Source of the DNA: Olegusella massiliensis
Lineage (GTDB): Bacteria > Actinomycetota > Coriobacteriia > Coriobacteriales > Atopobiaceae
Direction: 5' to 3'
DNA length: 64,000 bases
Assembly: GCF_900078545.1 (NCBI RefSeq)
Contig: NZ_FLLS01000002.1
Coordinates: 496,001-560,000 of the forward strand
Program-made: the position numbers and the translations under genes
In this document: one piece after another, positions 17,414 through 27,150 of the stretch
Layout of the letters: every line of letters starts with the position of its first letter
How positions within the stretch are numbered: the first letter of the stretch is position 1
The notes under the pieces: model-generated
Database searches by the model: none
What the model saw: only the letters and a program-made list of their open reading frames with translations
What the model was told of the DNA's origin: nothing

Positions 17414-20400
17414 CTACTTCGCGCCAACCTCAACCTTAGCGCGCTCAATTTCTGCGAGCTGTTCGTCAGTCAGATGTAGTGAGAAATGACTTGTTTCCTG
17501 ACCCCTATCAATATCGCAGCAACCACCCTCATTCACGATTGAGTCATCTAGCTGACCAGGGCGGCGACGTTCCTCAAAGACGGGCCAATCCTGACGCATG
17601 GTCGGATCGTCATCATTTTGCAGCTTAAAGCCACCATTTTCTTTGAAGTTTTCTTTGGCGACTGAGATCATCAGCTTAATACGATTGAGCTGATTGACCT
17701 CAGAGGCACCAGGGTCATAATCAACCGCGACGATATTGGATTCTGGATACATCTGACGCAAGCGTTTGATAACTGACTTGCCTACTACATGGTTAGGAAG
17801 ACAAGCAAATGGCTGCGCACACACAATATTAGAGGTACCGTGCTCAATCAAGTCAATCATCTCAGCAGTCAACAGCCAGCCCTCGCCCATGTTGTTGCAT
17901 AGCGAGACCACGCGACTGGCTTTTTTGGCCAAAGACATGATGGGCTCGTAGGGCTCAAAACGCTCGGACTTCATCAGCATCTGGTCAATAGACTTACGAA
18001 TACTTTCAATGAGCTTGATACCCGTGCCATGCAGCGCACGCGTCACGGCAGACGAACCGAGCTCGCGACGACCAGTAATGGGATTTGCAAAGCCATACAG
18101 GAAGAAGTCCACCAAACCAGGCACGTTGGCTTCGCACCCTTCCCCCTCAATAACTCTGACCAATTCATTATTAGCCGTTGGATGGAACTTAACTAAAATC
18201 TCACCAACCACACCGACACGAGGTTTGCTGCGGTCGTTAACTAGAGGAAGCGTGTCAAAGGCTTCAATCGTATCGCGACACAGACGGAAGAATTCCCTAC
18301 GGCTACAGTGCACCATCTGCACGCGAGCACGACTATTAAAGCTCTCATAGAGGCGCTCAGCAGCACCACGCTCGGCCTCATAGGGACGCACACGATACAG
18401 CAGTTGCATCAGAAGATCGCCATACAGCAAAATACATACCGCACGCATTAAGAACTTGGGCTTGAGCACGTCAAAGCCAGGATTATCCTCATCCAAGCCG
18501 CCTGCCATCGCCAAAGAAATAACGGGGATATTCTCATGACCAGAATCCTTGAGCGCCTTGCGAATCAACGCAATATAGTTGGTAGCACGGCATCCGCCGC
18601 CCGTCTGGCTGATGAGCAGCGCTGTACGGTCAAGGTCATATTTGCCAGAAAGAACTGCTTCCATCAGCTGGCCTACGGTCAAAATCGAGGGATAGCAAAT
18701 ATCATTGTTGACATACTTCAGGCCAGTTTCAACGGCACCATGATCCACAGAGGGTAGCAACACAAGATTCAAGCCAGCATCATGCAGTAAGGGCTCAAGC
18801 AAATCAAAGTGAATGGGGCTCATCTGCGGCGCCAAGATGGTATAACCCTGTTGAGCCATCTTTTTGGTAAAGCGAACCTTCTTAAAGGCAGCAGAGGCAG
18901 CCTTACGATAGATGGGACTGCGACGAGAAAGATCCGTCGGGCGTGCATGTTCTAAAGAGCCATCTGCCAAATAGACATTCTGAGGCCGCTCTTCCTGCAC
19001 CAGGCCTGCAGCTGTCTGACGTTTGAGCTCGGCTTCTTGCTCGCGCAGAGCCGCCATCAATGAACGAATACGGATACGCACCGCACCAAGATTAGATACC
19101 TGGTCAATCTTTAGGTTGGTGTAAATCTTGCCCGAGCCTTCCAGAATCTCCTGTACCTCATCGGTGGTAAGAGCGTCCAGGCCACAACCAAAACTCTGCA
19201 GCTGTACAAGATCTAGATCATTGCGCGCTGCAACAAAACGAGCAGCACGATAGAGGCGGCTATGATAGGTCCACTGGTCAACAACGCGAATCGGGCGCTC
19301 AATTTCCATCTTGTGTGCAACAGAATCCTCGGTAAGCACGGCAAAACCAAAACCGGAAATCAGCTCAGGAATAGCATGGTTGATCTCTGGGTCATTGTGG
19401 TATGGACGACCTGCAACAACGATGCCATGGCGACCAGTCTGCTCAATCCAAGCGAGGGTCTCGTCACCCTTGCTGCGCATTTGCGCCTTAAACTCAAGGT
19501 CTGCGTCCCAAGCAGCATTAACCGCATCATCAATCTCCGCACGAGTGATATGCGCACCCTTAAAGCGACCCTTACCCTGCTTAGCATCGGCCTCACGCTG
19601 AATTGAAATCAACTCATACAGGCGACGTTTAAGTTCACGCTTGTTGTCATAAGGAATAAAAGGTGCCATATATTCGACCGATGGATCTGAGAGCTCATCC
19701 ACATTGAGTTCGAGACTCTGCGGATAGCTCATAACAATCGGGCAATTATAGTGATTGGTCGAATGCTCATCTTCCTGACGTTCCCAACGAATGCAAGGCA
19801 TCCAAATGAAATCAGGATCTTTGGCCAACAGATTCATGATATGGCCATGACTCAGTTTGGCGGGATAGCACACCGATTCAGAGGGCATCGACTCAATACC
19901 TGCCTCATAGGTGTTTTTGTTGGTTTGGTCGGAGAGCACAACCGAAAAGCCCAAATAGGTAAAGAACTCATGCCAGAAGGGGAAATTCTCATACATATTA
20001 AGCGCACGTGGAATACCCACAGTGCCACGAGGAGCCGTCTCAATAGCAAGCGACTCACGCTCAAAGAGCAGCTTGTTTTTGAAAGCAAAGAGGTTTGGTG
20101 CAGGTTTTTGCGTTTTTTCCTTTTTGACCTTGCCGGCACCACGCTCGCAGCGATTGCCCGTAATGAATTTGCGACCCTTACCAAAGCTATTAACGGTCAG
20201 CAAACAATTGTTGGCACAAAGGCCACAGTGGACATTGGTGTGCTTCACCTTCAAAGCATCAATCTCTTCACGCGGCAAAATACTCGAAACACCAGTCTGA
20301 CCTGCTCGATCACGGGCAAGCAGAGCAGCGCCAAAGGCGCCCATCACACCTGCAATATCAGGACGAATAACATCGCGACCCGTCAACAACTCAAAAGCAC

Positions 20401-22144
20401 GCAGAGTTGCATCGCTCATAAAGGTGCCGCCTTGAACGACGATATACTTGCCAACCTCGTCGTAGTCACGCAGTTTGATGACCTTAAAAAGGGCATTTTT
20501 GATGACCGAATAGGATAGTCCTGCCGCAACGTCACCAATGGTAGCTCCCTCTTTTTGGGCCTGCTTAACACGGGAGTTCATAAAGACGGTGCAGCGCGAA
20601 CCCAAATCAACAGGAGCAGTACCGGAAACTGCCGCCTTGGCAAAGTCCTGTACACTCATGTTCATCGAGTCGGCAAACGTTGCAATAAAGGATCCGCAGC
20701 CCGAAGAACATGCCTCGTTGAGGCTAATGTGCTCAATAACACCATCTTTAATCTGCAAGCATTTCATGTCTTGACCACCAATATCGAGAATAAAATCGAC
20801 ATCGGGGACAAATGCTTTGGCACCACGCAAATGAGCAACTGTTTCGACTTCACCCGAGTCCGCACTAAGGGCTGCTTGCAAAATTCCCTCGCCATAACCT
20901 GTCGTGGTTACATGGCCGATAGTACAGCCATGGGGCAATTGGTCGTAAATCATATCCATGATTTTGCGTGCCACACCGACAACATCACCGTTGTTATTGC
21001 CATACCATGTCCAAAGCAGCTCGCCACTTTCGCCAACTACTGCGGACTTGATAGTAGTTGAACCCGCGTCGATGCCGATAAAGACACGTCCCTGATAACC
21101 CTCGAGACTGCCTTTGGGTACGACCTGCTTGTCATGACGAGCTTTGAATTCTTGATAGTCCTGCTCGAGTGCAAAAAGCGGATCAAGACGCTCGACCTCA
21201 GAACCCTGAGTATCACCTAGATTATCAATCGCGTCGATAACCTGCGCAAAGCTGACCTGCTTATGAGACTCGCCTGCCATCGCAGCGCCCGTTGCCACAA
21301 AGAGGTGAGCATTTTCGGGCAACACACGGTGTTCTTCATCAAGATGTAAGGTCTCATAAAAACGATGACGTAACTCAGAGAGATACTGCAGAGGGCCACC
21401 GAGGAAGGCAACATAGCCACGAATGGGATGTCCGCAGGCAAGACCAGAAACCGTCTGATTTGCTACAGCCTGAAAGACCGATGCCGCAATATCCTCACGA
21501 GGAGCACCTTCGTTCAGCAGGGGCTGAACGTCGGACTTGGCAAAAACACCACAACGACTCGCAATGGGATAGATATGTGTTGCGGACTTTGCTAGCTCGT
21601 TCAAACCAGGTGCGTCAGTCTCAAGGAGTGAAGCCATCTGGTCAATAAAGGCACCCGTACCACCAGCGCAGGTACCATTCATACGCTGCTCGATACCGTT
21701 ATCAAAAAATATAATCTTTGCGTCCTCGCCACCAAGCTCAATAGCGCAGTCAGTCTGAGGAATCAAAGCTTCAACCGCACGCTTGGAAGCGATAACTTCC
21801 TGGACAAACTCCAAGTCAAGCCACTCGGCCAGCAACATACCGCCCGAGCCCGTAATAGCAACGCGCATGGGCACGTCACCTACGGTCTTGCGTGCGCGAG
21901 CAAACAAAGCACGAGCTGTCGCTTTAACATCAGTATGATGGCGCTCGTAGTTGGCATAAACCAAGTGGTTTTGGCTATCTACCACGGCAAGCTTGACTGT
22001 TGTTGAGCCAACGTCAATACCGAGGCGCAGGCGAGCGTGCGACAAGTCTGCTTTGCGCGGAACAAGTTCAGCATCGTGCTGCACAAGCTCAAGCGGCTCT
22101 TTTGCAGCCGCCTGGGCGCGATTGCTAGAAGTAGTGTTAGTCAT
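17414..22144 (-). CDS. 2-hydroxyacyl-CoA dehydratase activase fusion (BadF/BadG ATPase x2 + DUF2229 + dehydratase-like)
   Basis: 1576 residues. Two ASKHA-type activase domains come first: LGIDVGSTTVKLAVVD (about 41-330) and FIGIDAGSTTIKSAVVG (about 353-620). Their ATP and cluster motifs are IELGGEDAK/NGTCAGGTG and LDIGGQDMK/CSSGCGSF. DUF2229 follows (about 690-910, with ESVCYPAKLSHG), then a C-terminal region like the dehydratase D subunit (NNDICYPSILTVGQL). By family, ATP-driven electron transfer from a [4Fe-4S] cluster would activate a dehydratase. No substrate enzyme is adjacent. AGGAGAGCATC precedes the ATG; the TetR gene sits 9 bases upstream. Confidence 0.88.
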   Translation of the reverse strand: MTNTTSSNRAQAAAKEPLELVQHDAELVPRKADLSHARLRLGIDVGSTTVKLAVVDSQNHLVYANYERHHTDVKATARALFARARKTVGDVPMRVAITGSGGMLLAEWLDLEFVQEVIASKRAVEALIPQTDCAIELGGEDAKIIFFDNGIEQRMNGTCAGGTGAFIDQMASLLETDAPGLNELAKSATHIYPIASRCGVFAKSDVQPLLNEGAPREDIAASVFQAVANQTVSGLACGHPIRGYVAFLGGPLQYLSELRHRFYETLHLDEEHRVLPENAHLFVATGAAMAGESHKQVSFAQVIDAIDNLGDTQGSEVERLDPLFALEQDYQEFKARHDKQVVPKGSLEGYQGRVFIGIDAGSTTIKSAVVGESGELLWTWYGNNNGDVVGVARKIMDMIYDQLPHGCTIGHVTTTGYGEGILQAALSADSGEVETVAHLRGAKAFVPDVDFILDIGGQDMKCLQIKDGVIEHISLNEACSSGCGSFIATFADSMNMSVQDFAKAAVSGTAPVDLGSRCTVFMNSRVKQAQKEGATIGDVAAGLSYSVIKNALFKVIKLRDYDEVGKYIVVQGGTFMSDATLRAFELLTGRDVIRPDIAGVMGAFGAALLARDRAGQTGVSSILPREEIDALKVKHTNVHCGLCANNCLLTVNSFGKGRKFITGNRCERGAGKVKKEKTQKPAPNLFAFKNKLLFERESLAIETAPRGTVGIPRALNMYENFPFWHEFFTYLGFSVVLSDQTNKNTYEAGIESMPSESVCYPAKLSHGHIMNLLAKDPDFIWMPCIRWERQEDEHSTNHYNCPIVMSYPQSLELNVDELSDPSVEYMAPFIPYDNKRELKRRLYELISIQREADAKQGKGRFKGAHITRAEIDDAVNAAWDADLEFKAQMRSKGDETLAWIEQTGRHGIVVAGRPYHNDPEINHAIPELISGFGFAVLTEDSVAHKMEIERPIRVVDQWTYHSRLYRAARFVAARNDLDLVQLQSFGCGLDALTTDEVQEILEGSGKIYTNLKIDQVSNLGAVRIRIRSLMAALREQEAELKRQTAAGLVQEERPQNVYLADGSLEHARPTDLSRRSPIYRKAASAAFKKVRFTKKMAQQGYTILAPQMSPIHFDLLEPLLHDAGLNLVLLPSVDHGAVETGLKYVNNDICYPSILTVGQLMEAVLSGKYDLDRTALLISQTGGGCRATNYIALIRKALKDSGHENIPVISLAMAGGLDEDNPGFDVLKPKFLMRAVCILLYGDLLMQLLYRVRPYEAERGAAERLYESFNSRARVQMVHCSRREFFRLCRDTIEAFDTLPLVNDRSKPRVGVVGEILVKFHPTANNELVRVIEGEGCEANVPGLVDFFLYGFANPITGRRELGSSAVTRALHGTGIKLIESIRKSIDQMLMKSERFEPYEPIMSLAKKASRVVSLCNNMGEGWLLTAEMIDLIEHGTSNIVCAQPFACLPNHVVGKSVIKRLRQMYPESNIVAVDYDPGASEVNQLNRIKLMISVAKENFKENGGFKLQNDDDPTMRQDWPVFEERRRPGQLDDSIVNEGGCCDIDRGQETSHFSLHLTDEQLAEIERAKVEVGAK

Positions 22145-22153
22145 GATGCTCTC

Positions 22154-22876
22154 CTAATACTGACCCATAAAGCTCGCGAGCAGCGAAAGCCCAAACGCTG
22201 GCGCATCAAAGTCGATAGTTTTGCCATACAGATCGCCGGGACGCAAAAACATGAGTGAAGTCATCACGCGTGCCATCAATTCAACACTTTCATGGGTGCC
22301 GGTTGTAAGCCAACGCACCAACACGCCCGTCTCCGCCGAGATGACATAGGTGAGGTAGTAGTCAAAAAAGGCACCGAAAACACTCAAGTCAAGACCTTCT
22401 TGAGCACGCTTTTCAATAGCATGGCGCGCAACAACCTTCATGCGCTTAGCAAATGCAGGATCTCCCCCATCACCAAGCAATGGCGACAGATAGCTCGCAC
22501 GATCACGAAAATAGCTCAGTAAAGCTATGGCACCCGGACAAGCTTCCTGCGCTGCGAGCGCTACTTCCAGCTCATCCAAGCGTACTGCCGCAATATCTTC
22601 CATTAGTGGACGCAAATCCGAGAGAGTCTCGCCCTCAATCTGGGCAACCAAATCAAAAATGTCCCGAAAGTGAGAATAAAACGTACGACGAGTCACTCCA
22701 GCACGGTCAGCAACTGCTTTGACCGTAATCTGAGATAAGTCGCCTGTCGAAACAATTTCTGTCGCGAGGGCATCGCGCAGTGCCAAGCGCGTACGTTGCG
22801 TGCGCGGGTCGCCCGTAGCCGTGTACAAACGAGTGGCTGCTCCAGCCGCAAGTGGCATAGTCAGCGTCTGTGACAT
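22154..22876 (-). CDS. TetR/AcrR family transcriptional regulator
   Basis: 240 residues. The N-terminal helix-turn-helix is clear (ITVKAVADRAGVTRRTFYSHF, about residues 50-70). The C-terminal ligand domain (about 85-240) is not assigned to a known ligand class. ATG 22876 has AAAGGAGTTTT upstream. It lies 9 bases ahead of the activase gene on the same strand, so it probably regulates its own operon. Three similar operator-like sites lie just upstream. Confidence 0.9.
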   Translation of the reverse strand: MSQTLTMPLAAGAATRLYTATGDPRTQRTRLALRDALATEIVSTGDLSQITVKAVADRAGVTRRTFYSHFRDIFDLVAQIEGETLSDLRPLMEDIAAVRLDELEVALAAQEACPGAIALLSYFRDRASYLSPLLGDGGDPAFAKRMKVVARHAIEKRAQEGLDLSVFGAFFDYYLTYVISAETGVLVRWLTTGTHESVELMARVMTSLMFLRPGDLYGKTIDFDAPAFGLSLLASFMGQY

Positions 22877-22901
22877 AAAACTCCTTTGACAAGAAGAAGC
22901 T

Positions 22902-22953
22902 ATTACTCAGAGTGTGCAAATTACACAGTGTGTGAATTATTACTCAGAGTGTG
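22902..22953 (-). promoter_or_regulatory. Cluster of three similar operator-like sites before the TetR gene
   Basis: ATTACTCAGAGTGTG occurs at 22902-22916 and again at 22939-22953. Between them is a related site TTACACAGTGTGTGAA (22921-22936). All three share TTAC-CAG-GTGTG. A TTGACA-like -35 hexamer (minus strand) overlaps the upstream copy. The arrangement suits an autoregulated TetR operator. The remaining 22954-23082 shows nothing recognisable. Confidence 0.6.
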
Positions 22954-23082
22954 TCAAAAGTCTCGCAGTTTGTCGACTGCCACAGACTCGCCATATTTTC
23001 TTGCACGTGGCACCCTGCACTGTAGTGGGCACGTCTCATCCCCTATATCCCAAAAGCAGAGCGCCGCCGCTAGAGTTTGTCG

Positions 23083-24345
23083 TTAGAGCTTTCCCGTAAG
23101 ACTGCAGCTTTTGCGGTCATAGTGAGAGCCCAAAACACCCTCACAGTACTTATGACAGCTTTCAAGAGTGAGAGGCGTTAGGTTCTTGCTTGCCAGCTCA
23201 TCGGTGTAATCGGAAAGCTTGTACACACTAAAGTCCGTACCTTCAGCACGCTGAGTTACCACAGGATCAAACTCCCAATGAGCTACCCGTGCACCATCTT
23301 TGTCTTTTACTAAGCCTACCTTGACCTGACCACCAAGCGAAGTCATCGTGCCTTCTATCTGATTGGACATAAAGTTACCCAAGGAATAAAAAATCAGCAT
23401 TTTGTGACCCGATGTATTGGTCATCGTATCCACAGGCCCTATGGTATGCGGATGAGAACCAATCACGACATCTACGCCAAGCTCATTAAAGAGCTGGGCA
23501 TAATGCTGCTGAAACTCATCGGGAGTTGCTTGATATTCAGTACCCCAGTGGGCCCACACTACCACCAGGTCTGCCTTCTTTTTTGCTCGGGCCACATCCG
23601 CACGAATCGTATCGTCATCAAAGAGATGTGTGGCATAGGGGTTGGATTCAGGAATGGGAATGCCGTTGGTATCGTAGGTATAATTCAAAAATGCCACACG
23701 AAAGCCCTCTTTTTCGTAGACATAAATGTTATCGTAGCTTTCCTTACTATCTGCCATGCCAATGATGGCTGTCTTAGGATGTTGTGTGTGCCAAAACGCG
23801 AGCTCTGCGCTTATGCCATCTGCACCCATATCCAACACGTGGTTAGATGCCTTAACGAGTACATCCCAGCCTGCTTTGACCTCGGAATCACCAATTTCTG
23901 TAGGTCCATTAAAGGCAGGATAGCCCGAATAGCCAAAGTCCTTGCCACCCAAAATAGTCTCTTGACTCAGCAAAGCCAGGTCAGCGGCCTTAACTTCCTT
24001 GGTCACATGCTTCCACAAATGGTCATAGTTATAGCTGCCATCAGACTTTTGGCCACTTTTGATGACGGGACCATGCACAACCACATCGCCTGAAGCCAAC
24101 AAATTAATAGTAATTTGGTCTTTCTTTTTTTCAACTTGCACATCGAGATCGCCCACGATGGGCATGTGCTCGCCCTCAAAAAGCTTAGCTGCTGTACTCG
24201 CACTAAAACTCACAACGCCGCCGACAAGCTTAATTACCACGATGAGCAACAGCAAAACTCCAGCAGCAACGCTAAGCCAATTCCAAATTGGCCTACGGGC
24301 ATGATGATTATTGTTCGTTGTTCTCCTGTGCGGCTTTGAACTCAT
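23083..24345 (-). CDS. CapA-family protein (poly-gamma-glutamate synthesis/metallophosphatase fold)
   Basis: 420 residues. A basic N-terminus and one membrane segment (about 23-45) anchor an extracellular CapA domain. Family motifs are visible: LASGDVVVHGPVI, LSQETILGG, VVWAHWGTEYQ, VVIGSHPHTIGPVD and YSLGNFMSNQ. These form the metal site of the calcineurin-like fold. CapA proteins are linked to capsule or cell-envelope polymers; no capB/capC neighbours are present, so its role here is open. AGGAGGTAGACG precedes ATG 24345. Confidence 0.88.
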   Translation of the reverse strand: MSSKPHRRTTNNNHHARRPIWNWLSVAAGVLLLLIVVIKLVGGVVSFSASTAAKLFEGEHMPIVGDLDVQVEKKKDQITINLLASGDVVVHGPVIKSGQKSDGSYNYDHLWKHVTKEVKAADLALLSQETILGGKDFGYSGYPAFNGPTEIGDSEVKAGWDVLVKASNHVLDMGADGISAELAFWHTQHPKTAIIGMADSKESYDNIYVYEKEGFRVAFLNYTYDTNGIPIPESNPYATHLFDDDTIRADVARAKKKADLVVVWAHWGTEYQATPDEFQQHYAQLFNELGVDVVIGSHPHTIGPVDTMTNTSGHKMLIFYSLGNFMSNQIEGTMTSLGGQVKVGLVKDKDGARVAHWEFDPVVTQRAEGTDFSVYKLSDYTDELASKNLTPLTLESCHKYCEGVLGSHYDRKSCSLTGKL

Positions 24346-24582
24346 CGTCTACCTCCTGCTGCACAACGTCTGTTGTCTCCTATAGTGTCTCATGCTCCAC
24401 CACTTTCGTCTGCCTTTCACCGCCCAACAATTCTGTAGACGGCGAAAGCTTTGCAGACGCGTCATAATGTGAGAGTTAGCCGCAAAGTCATCCGTTACCA
24501 GATGCACGCGACAAGCAGAGAAAGATTTGGTTGTCTGCAAGCAGAACCATCCAGCTACAGACATTTTTTCGAGGAGGCACAG

Positions 24583-25947
24583 GTGTCGATTACCCCCGAA
24601 GAGGTCGCCGAGACCCGAAGCATGGTTGCCGAACAGCACCTTGATCTACGTACTATCACCATGGGCATCTCTCTTTTGGGCTGCGCAGATGAAGACATGA
24701 ATCGCATGGCAACCAAGATATATGACCGCATCACCCAAACTGCCGAGCATTTAGTACCTGTAGCCGCCCAACTCGAACGCGAGTATGGCATTCCTATTGC
24801 CAACAAGCGCGTCTCCGTTACGCCGATTGCACAGGTAGCAGCAGCTTGTGCAGACAACGATTTTTCTCCACTCGCACAGGCAATGGATCGCGCTGCCGAA
24901 ACTCTGGGCATTGATTTTATGGGTGGCTTTTCTGCTTTGGTACAAAAGGGCATGGGTGTCGCTGACCGTAAACTCATCGATTCAATCCCTGAAGCACTTG
25001 CGTCAACCACACGCGTATGTTCTTCAGTCAACGTTGCAAGCTTGCGCGCTGGCATCAACATGGATGCCGTTGCACTCCTGGCACAAAAAATGATTGATGC
25101 AGCACGCCTCACCACTGATATCAACTGCTACGGTGCGGCAAAACTGGTTGTTTTTGCCAATATGGTTGAAGACTCTCCTTTTATGGCAGGTGCTGTACAT
25201 GGTAGTGGTGAAGCAGATGCTGTCGTCAATGTAGGCGTTTCTGGCCCTGGCGTCATGGCAGCAGCACTGGAGCGTCTGCCAAAGGATGCCGATCTGATGG
25301 ATGTGGCTGAAGAAATCAAACGTAGTGCCTTCAAGATTACTCGCGCGGGAGAGCTGATGAGTCGCGAAGCGGCACGCCGCCTCGGTGTTGCAAAAGGCAT
25401 TGTCGATTTATCGCTTGCACCTACTCCTGCTGCAGGCGATTCGGTTGCGCGCATCTTGGAGATCATCGGCGTTGGTACCTGTGGAGGCCCTGGCACTACA
25501 TGCGCGCTTGCCCTGCTTAACGATTGCGTCAAAAAGGGCGGCGTGATGGCAAGCTCCAGCGTAGGCGGCCTGTCAGGCGCTTTTATCCCTGTATCTGAAG
25601 ATATGGGCATGATTGCTGCTGTCGAAGCGGGAGCCTTGTCGCTCGAAAAGCTTGAAGCCATGACCTGCGTCTGCTCGGTCGGCCTCGATATGATTGCAAT
25701 TCCCGGAGACACGCCAGTCGAAGCTATTGCCGGCATCATCGCAGATGAGATGGCTATCGGCGTTATCAACAACAAAACCACCGCTGTCCGTCTCATCCCC
25801 GCAATTGGTCATAAGGAAGGCGACATATTGGAATACGGTGGCCTCTTTGGTTCTGCACCAGTCATGCCTGTCAATCCGCATGCAGGCTCTGTGCTTGCGC
25901 ATCGTGGCGGTCGTTTCCCCGCTCCTCTCAACTCGCTTAAAAATTAG
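24583..25947 (+). CDS. UPF0210 / DUF711 family protein (PFL-fold-like)
   Basis: 454 residues, the usual family length. The family has a fold related to glycyl-radical enzymes but no established activity. Typical segments are [19 protein letters not shown] at the N-terminus, [17 protein letters not shown], and [26 protein letters not shown] 24583 is chosen because GAGGAGGCACAG precedes it; this removes 44 upstream residues that family members lack. The ACT-domain partner (UPF0237) often found next to it is absent. The next gene starts 5 bases after its stop. Confidence 0.88.
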   Translation: MSITPEEVAETRSMVAEQHLDLRTITMGISLLGCADEDMNRMATKIYDRITQTAEHLVPVAAQLEREYGIPIANKRVSVTPIAQVAAACADNDFSPLAQAMDRAAETLGIDFMGGFSALVQKGMGVADRKLIDSIPEALASTTRVCSSVNVASLRAGINMDAVALLAQKMIDAARLTTDINCYGAAKLVVFANMVEDSPFMAGAVHGSGEADAVVNVGVSGPGVMAAALERLPKDADLMDVAEEIKRSAFKITRAGELMSREAARRLGVAKGIVDLSLAPTPAAGDSVARILEIIGVGTCGGPGTTCALALLNDCVKKGGVMASSSVGGLSGAFIPVSEDMGMIAAVEAGALSLEKLEAMTCVCSVGLDMIAIPGDTPVEAIAGIIADEMAIGVINNKTTAVRLIPAIGHKEGDILEYGGLFGSAPVMPVNPHAGSVLAHRGGRFPAPLNSLKN

Positions 25948-25952
25948 GCGCA

Positions 25953-27062
25953 ATGCACAAAGAGCGGGACATATCGGCGGTTCAAAGGCTCCTATATCAG
26001 GTGAGACGCCTGCGCTTGGCACTACTTGCTACTGCCCTTGCAGGGATAGGCGTGCTTGTAGTTGCCATCTTGCAAGGAACCCATATCAGAGAAAAAGCAG
26101 TACCTATAGCTTCAACTCTTTTAGATTCCACAGGCTCATCTACCTATAGCACTTCTGCCATAACGACAGAAAATGCAGCCAATGCACCTGATACAGAGGC
26201 AGGAGACGAAATCGAGCCCTTTGCAACTACTGCAAGCCTTCTGCCTCTTTTCTTTGACGAACACAATCAATCCTATCTACAAAATCCCCATGCGGCTGCA
26301 CTATTAAGGAGTGAGGCTATGGGAAATCTTGCTGATGAGATTTCCTTACTTGAAAAAGACGGTTACAGCGTAGGGGTTGTTTTGCTGGATATTCAGACAG
26401 AACGACAACTAACCTATCACGCTGATGAAGTTTTTTATCCTGCAAGCAGCATCAAAGGTCCCTACATTACCAGTCTTTACCAGCAGCTTATCGAGACAGG
26501 ACAGGTGAGGGAGTCTGCGCTAGCTACGACCGCAAGCAATGTATTGCGTTACTCAGACAACACAAGTTATGCTCAGCTGCGCCTTCGTTATGGGTCTGAG
26601 CCTTTCGAAGCTTGGCTTGCTGCGGCAGGTATTGATGCGGGAGCCTATGACACCCTCGCCGATTATGCCACGCCCTCCTATCCCAATACCACTCCCAGAC
26701 AACTGCTGGGCATGTGGCAGCAGATTTATCACTATTTGGAGCAGGACAGTGATGCGGCCAATGCCTTGGAATATGCAATGTCACAGCGCGAAGTTTCTGC
26801 TCTCGATGATGCGCTCGAAGGTCCCGAGCTCTCTTGGGGTAAAGCTGGTTGGTATCCAGCTGATGCGGGCGACAACTATTGCGCTACCGTCGATGCAGGT
26901 ATCGTATGGTCCGACCAAGGACCGTATATTGCTGTGGTAATGAGTGATGTGCCTGATAACATGGCCGCCCTTGTGCCCATCTTTACCGCCTTAGACGAAA
27001 TTCACGCTACCTTTGCAACAACGACAGCGTCAGCTATCGTGCCGACTACAACAAGCGATTAA
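25953..27062 (+). CDS. Class A beta-lactamase-like serine hydrolase, membrane-anchored
   Basis: 369 residues. One N-terminal membrane segment (about 22-40) is followed by a Ser/Thr/Ala-rich linker and a penicillin-binding-fold domain. Catalytic motifs are present in order: SxxK as S165-S-I-K168, SDN at 201-203, and K297-A-G in place of KTG. By family it could hydrolyse beta-lactams or act on peptidoglycan peptides; the anchored form and KAG motif make a true lactamase less certain. It starts 5 bases after the UPF0210 gene and is likely cotranscribed. Confidence 0.82.
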   Translation: MHKERDISAVQRLLYQVRRLRLALLATALAGIGVLVVAILQGTHIREKAVPIASTLLDSTGSSTYSTSAITTENAANAPDTEAGDEIEPFATTASLLPLFFDEHNQSYLQNPHAAALLRSEAMGNLADEISLLEKDGYSVGVVLLDIQTERQLTYHADEVFYPASSIKGPYITSLYQQLIETGQVRESALATTASNVLRYSDNTSYAQLRLRYGSEPFEAWLAAAGIDAGAYDTLADYATPSYPNTTPRQLLGMWQQIYHYLEQDSDAANALEYAMSQREVSALDDALEGPELSWGKAGWYPADAGDNYCATVDAGIVWSDQGPYIAVVMSDVPDNMAALVPIFTALDEIHATFATTTASAIVPTTTSD

Positions 27063-27150
27063 TGGCGCAACAGAGGTGATTTCTCATCTGCGGCTTCCAA
27101 GCAAGGAGTGCGAGGGCTCGCACGTCCCCTATTTGAGCGACAAAAGCAGG

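Noticed and set aside
19751-20518. 255-codon plus-strand open frame
   Set aside because: Entirely antisense to the activase gene, which has clear domain motifs across it; no ribosome site.
27108-27123. GTGCGA-GGGC-TCGCAC hairpin between convergent genes
   Set aside because: Short stem and no T-run on either strand, so not called as a terminator.
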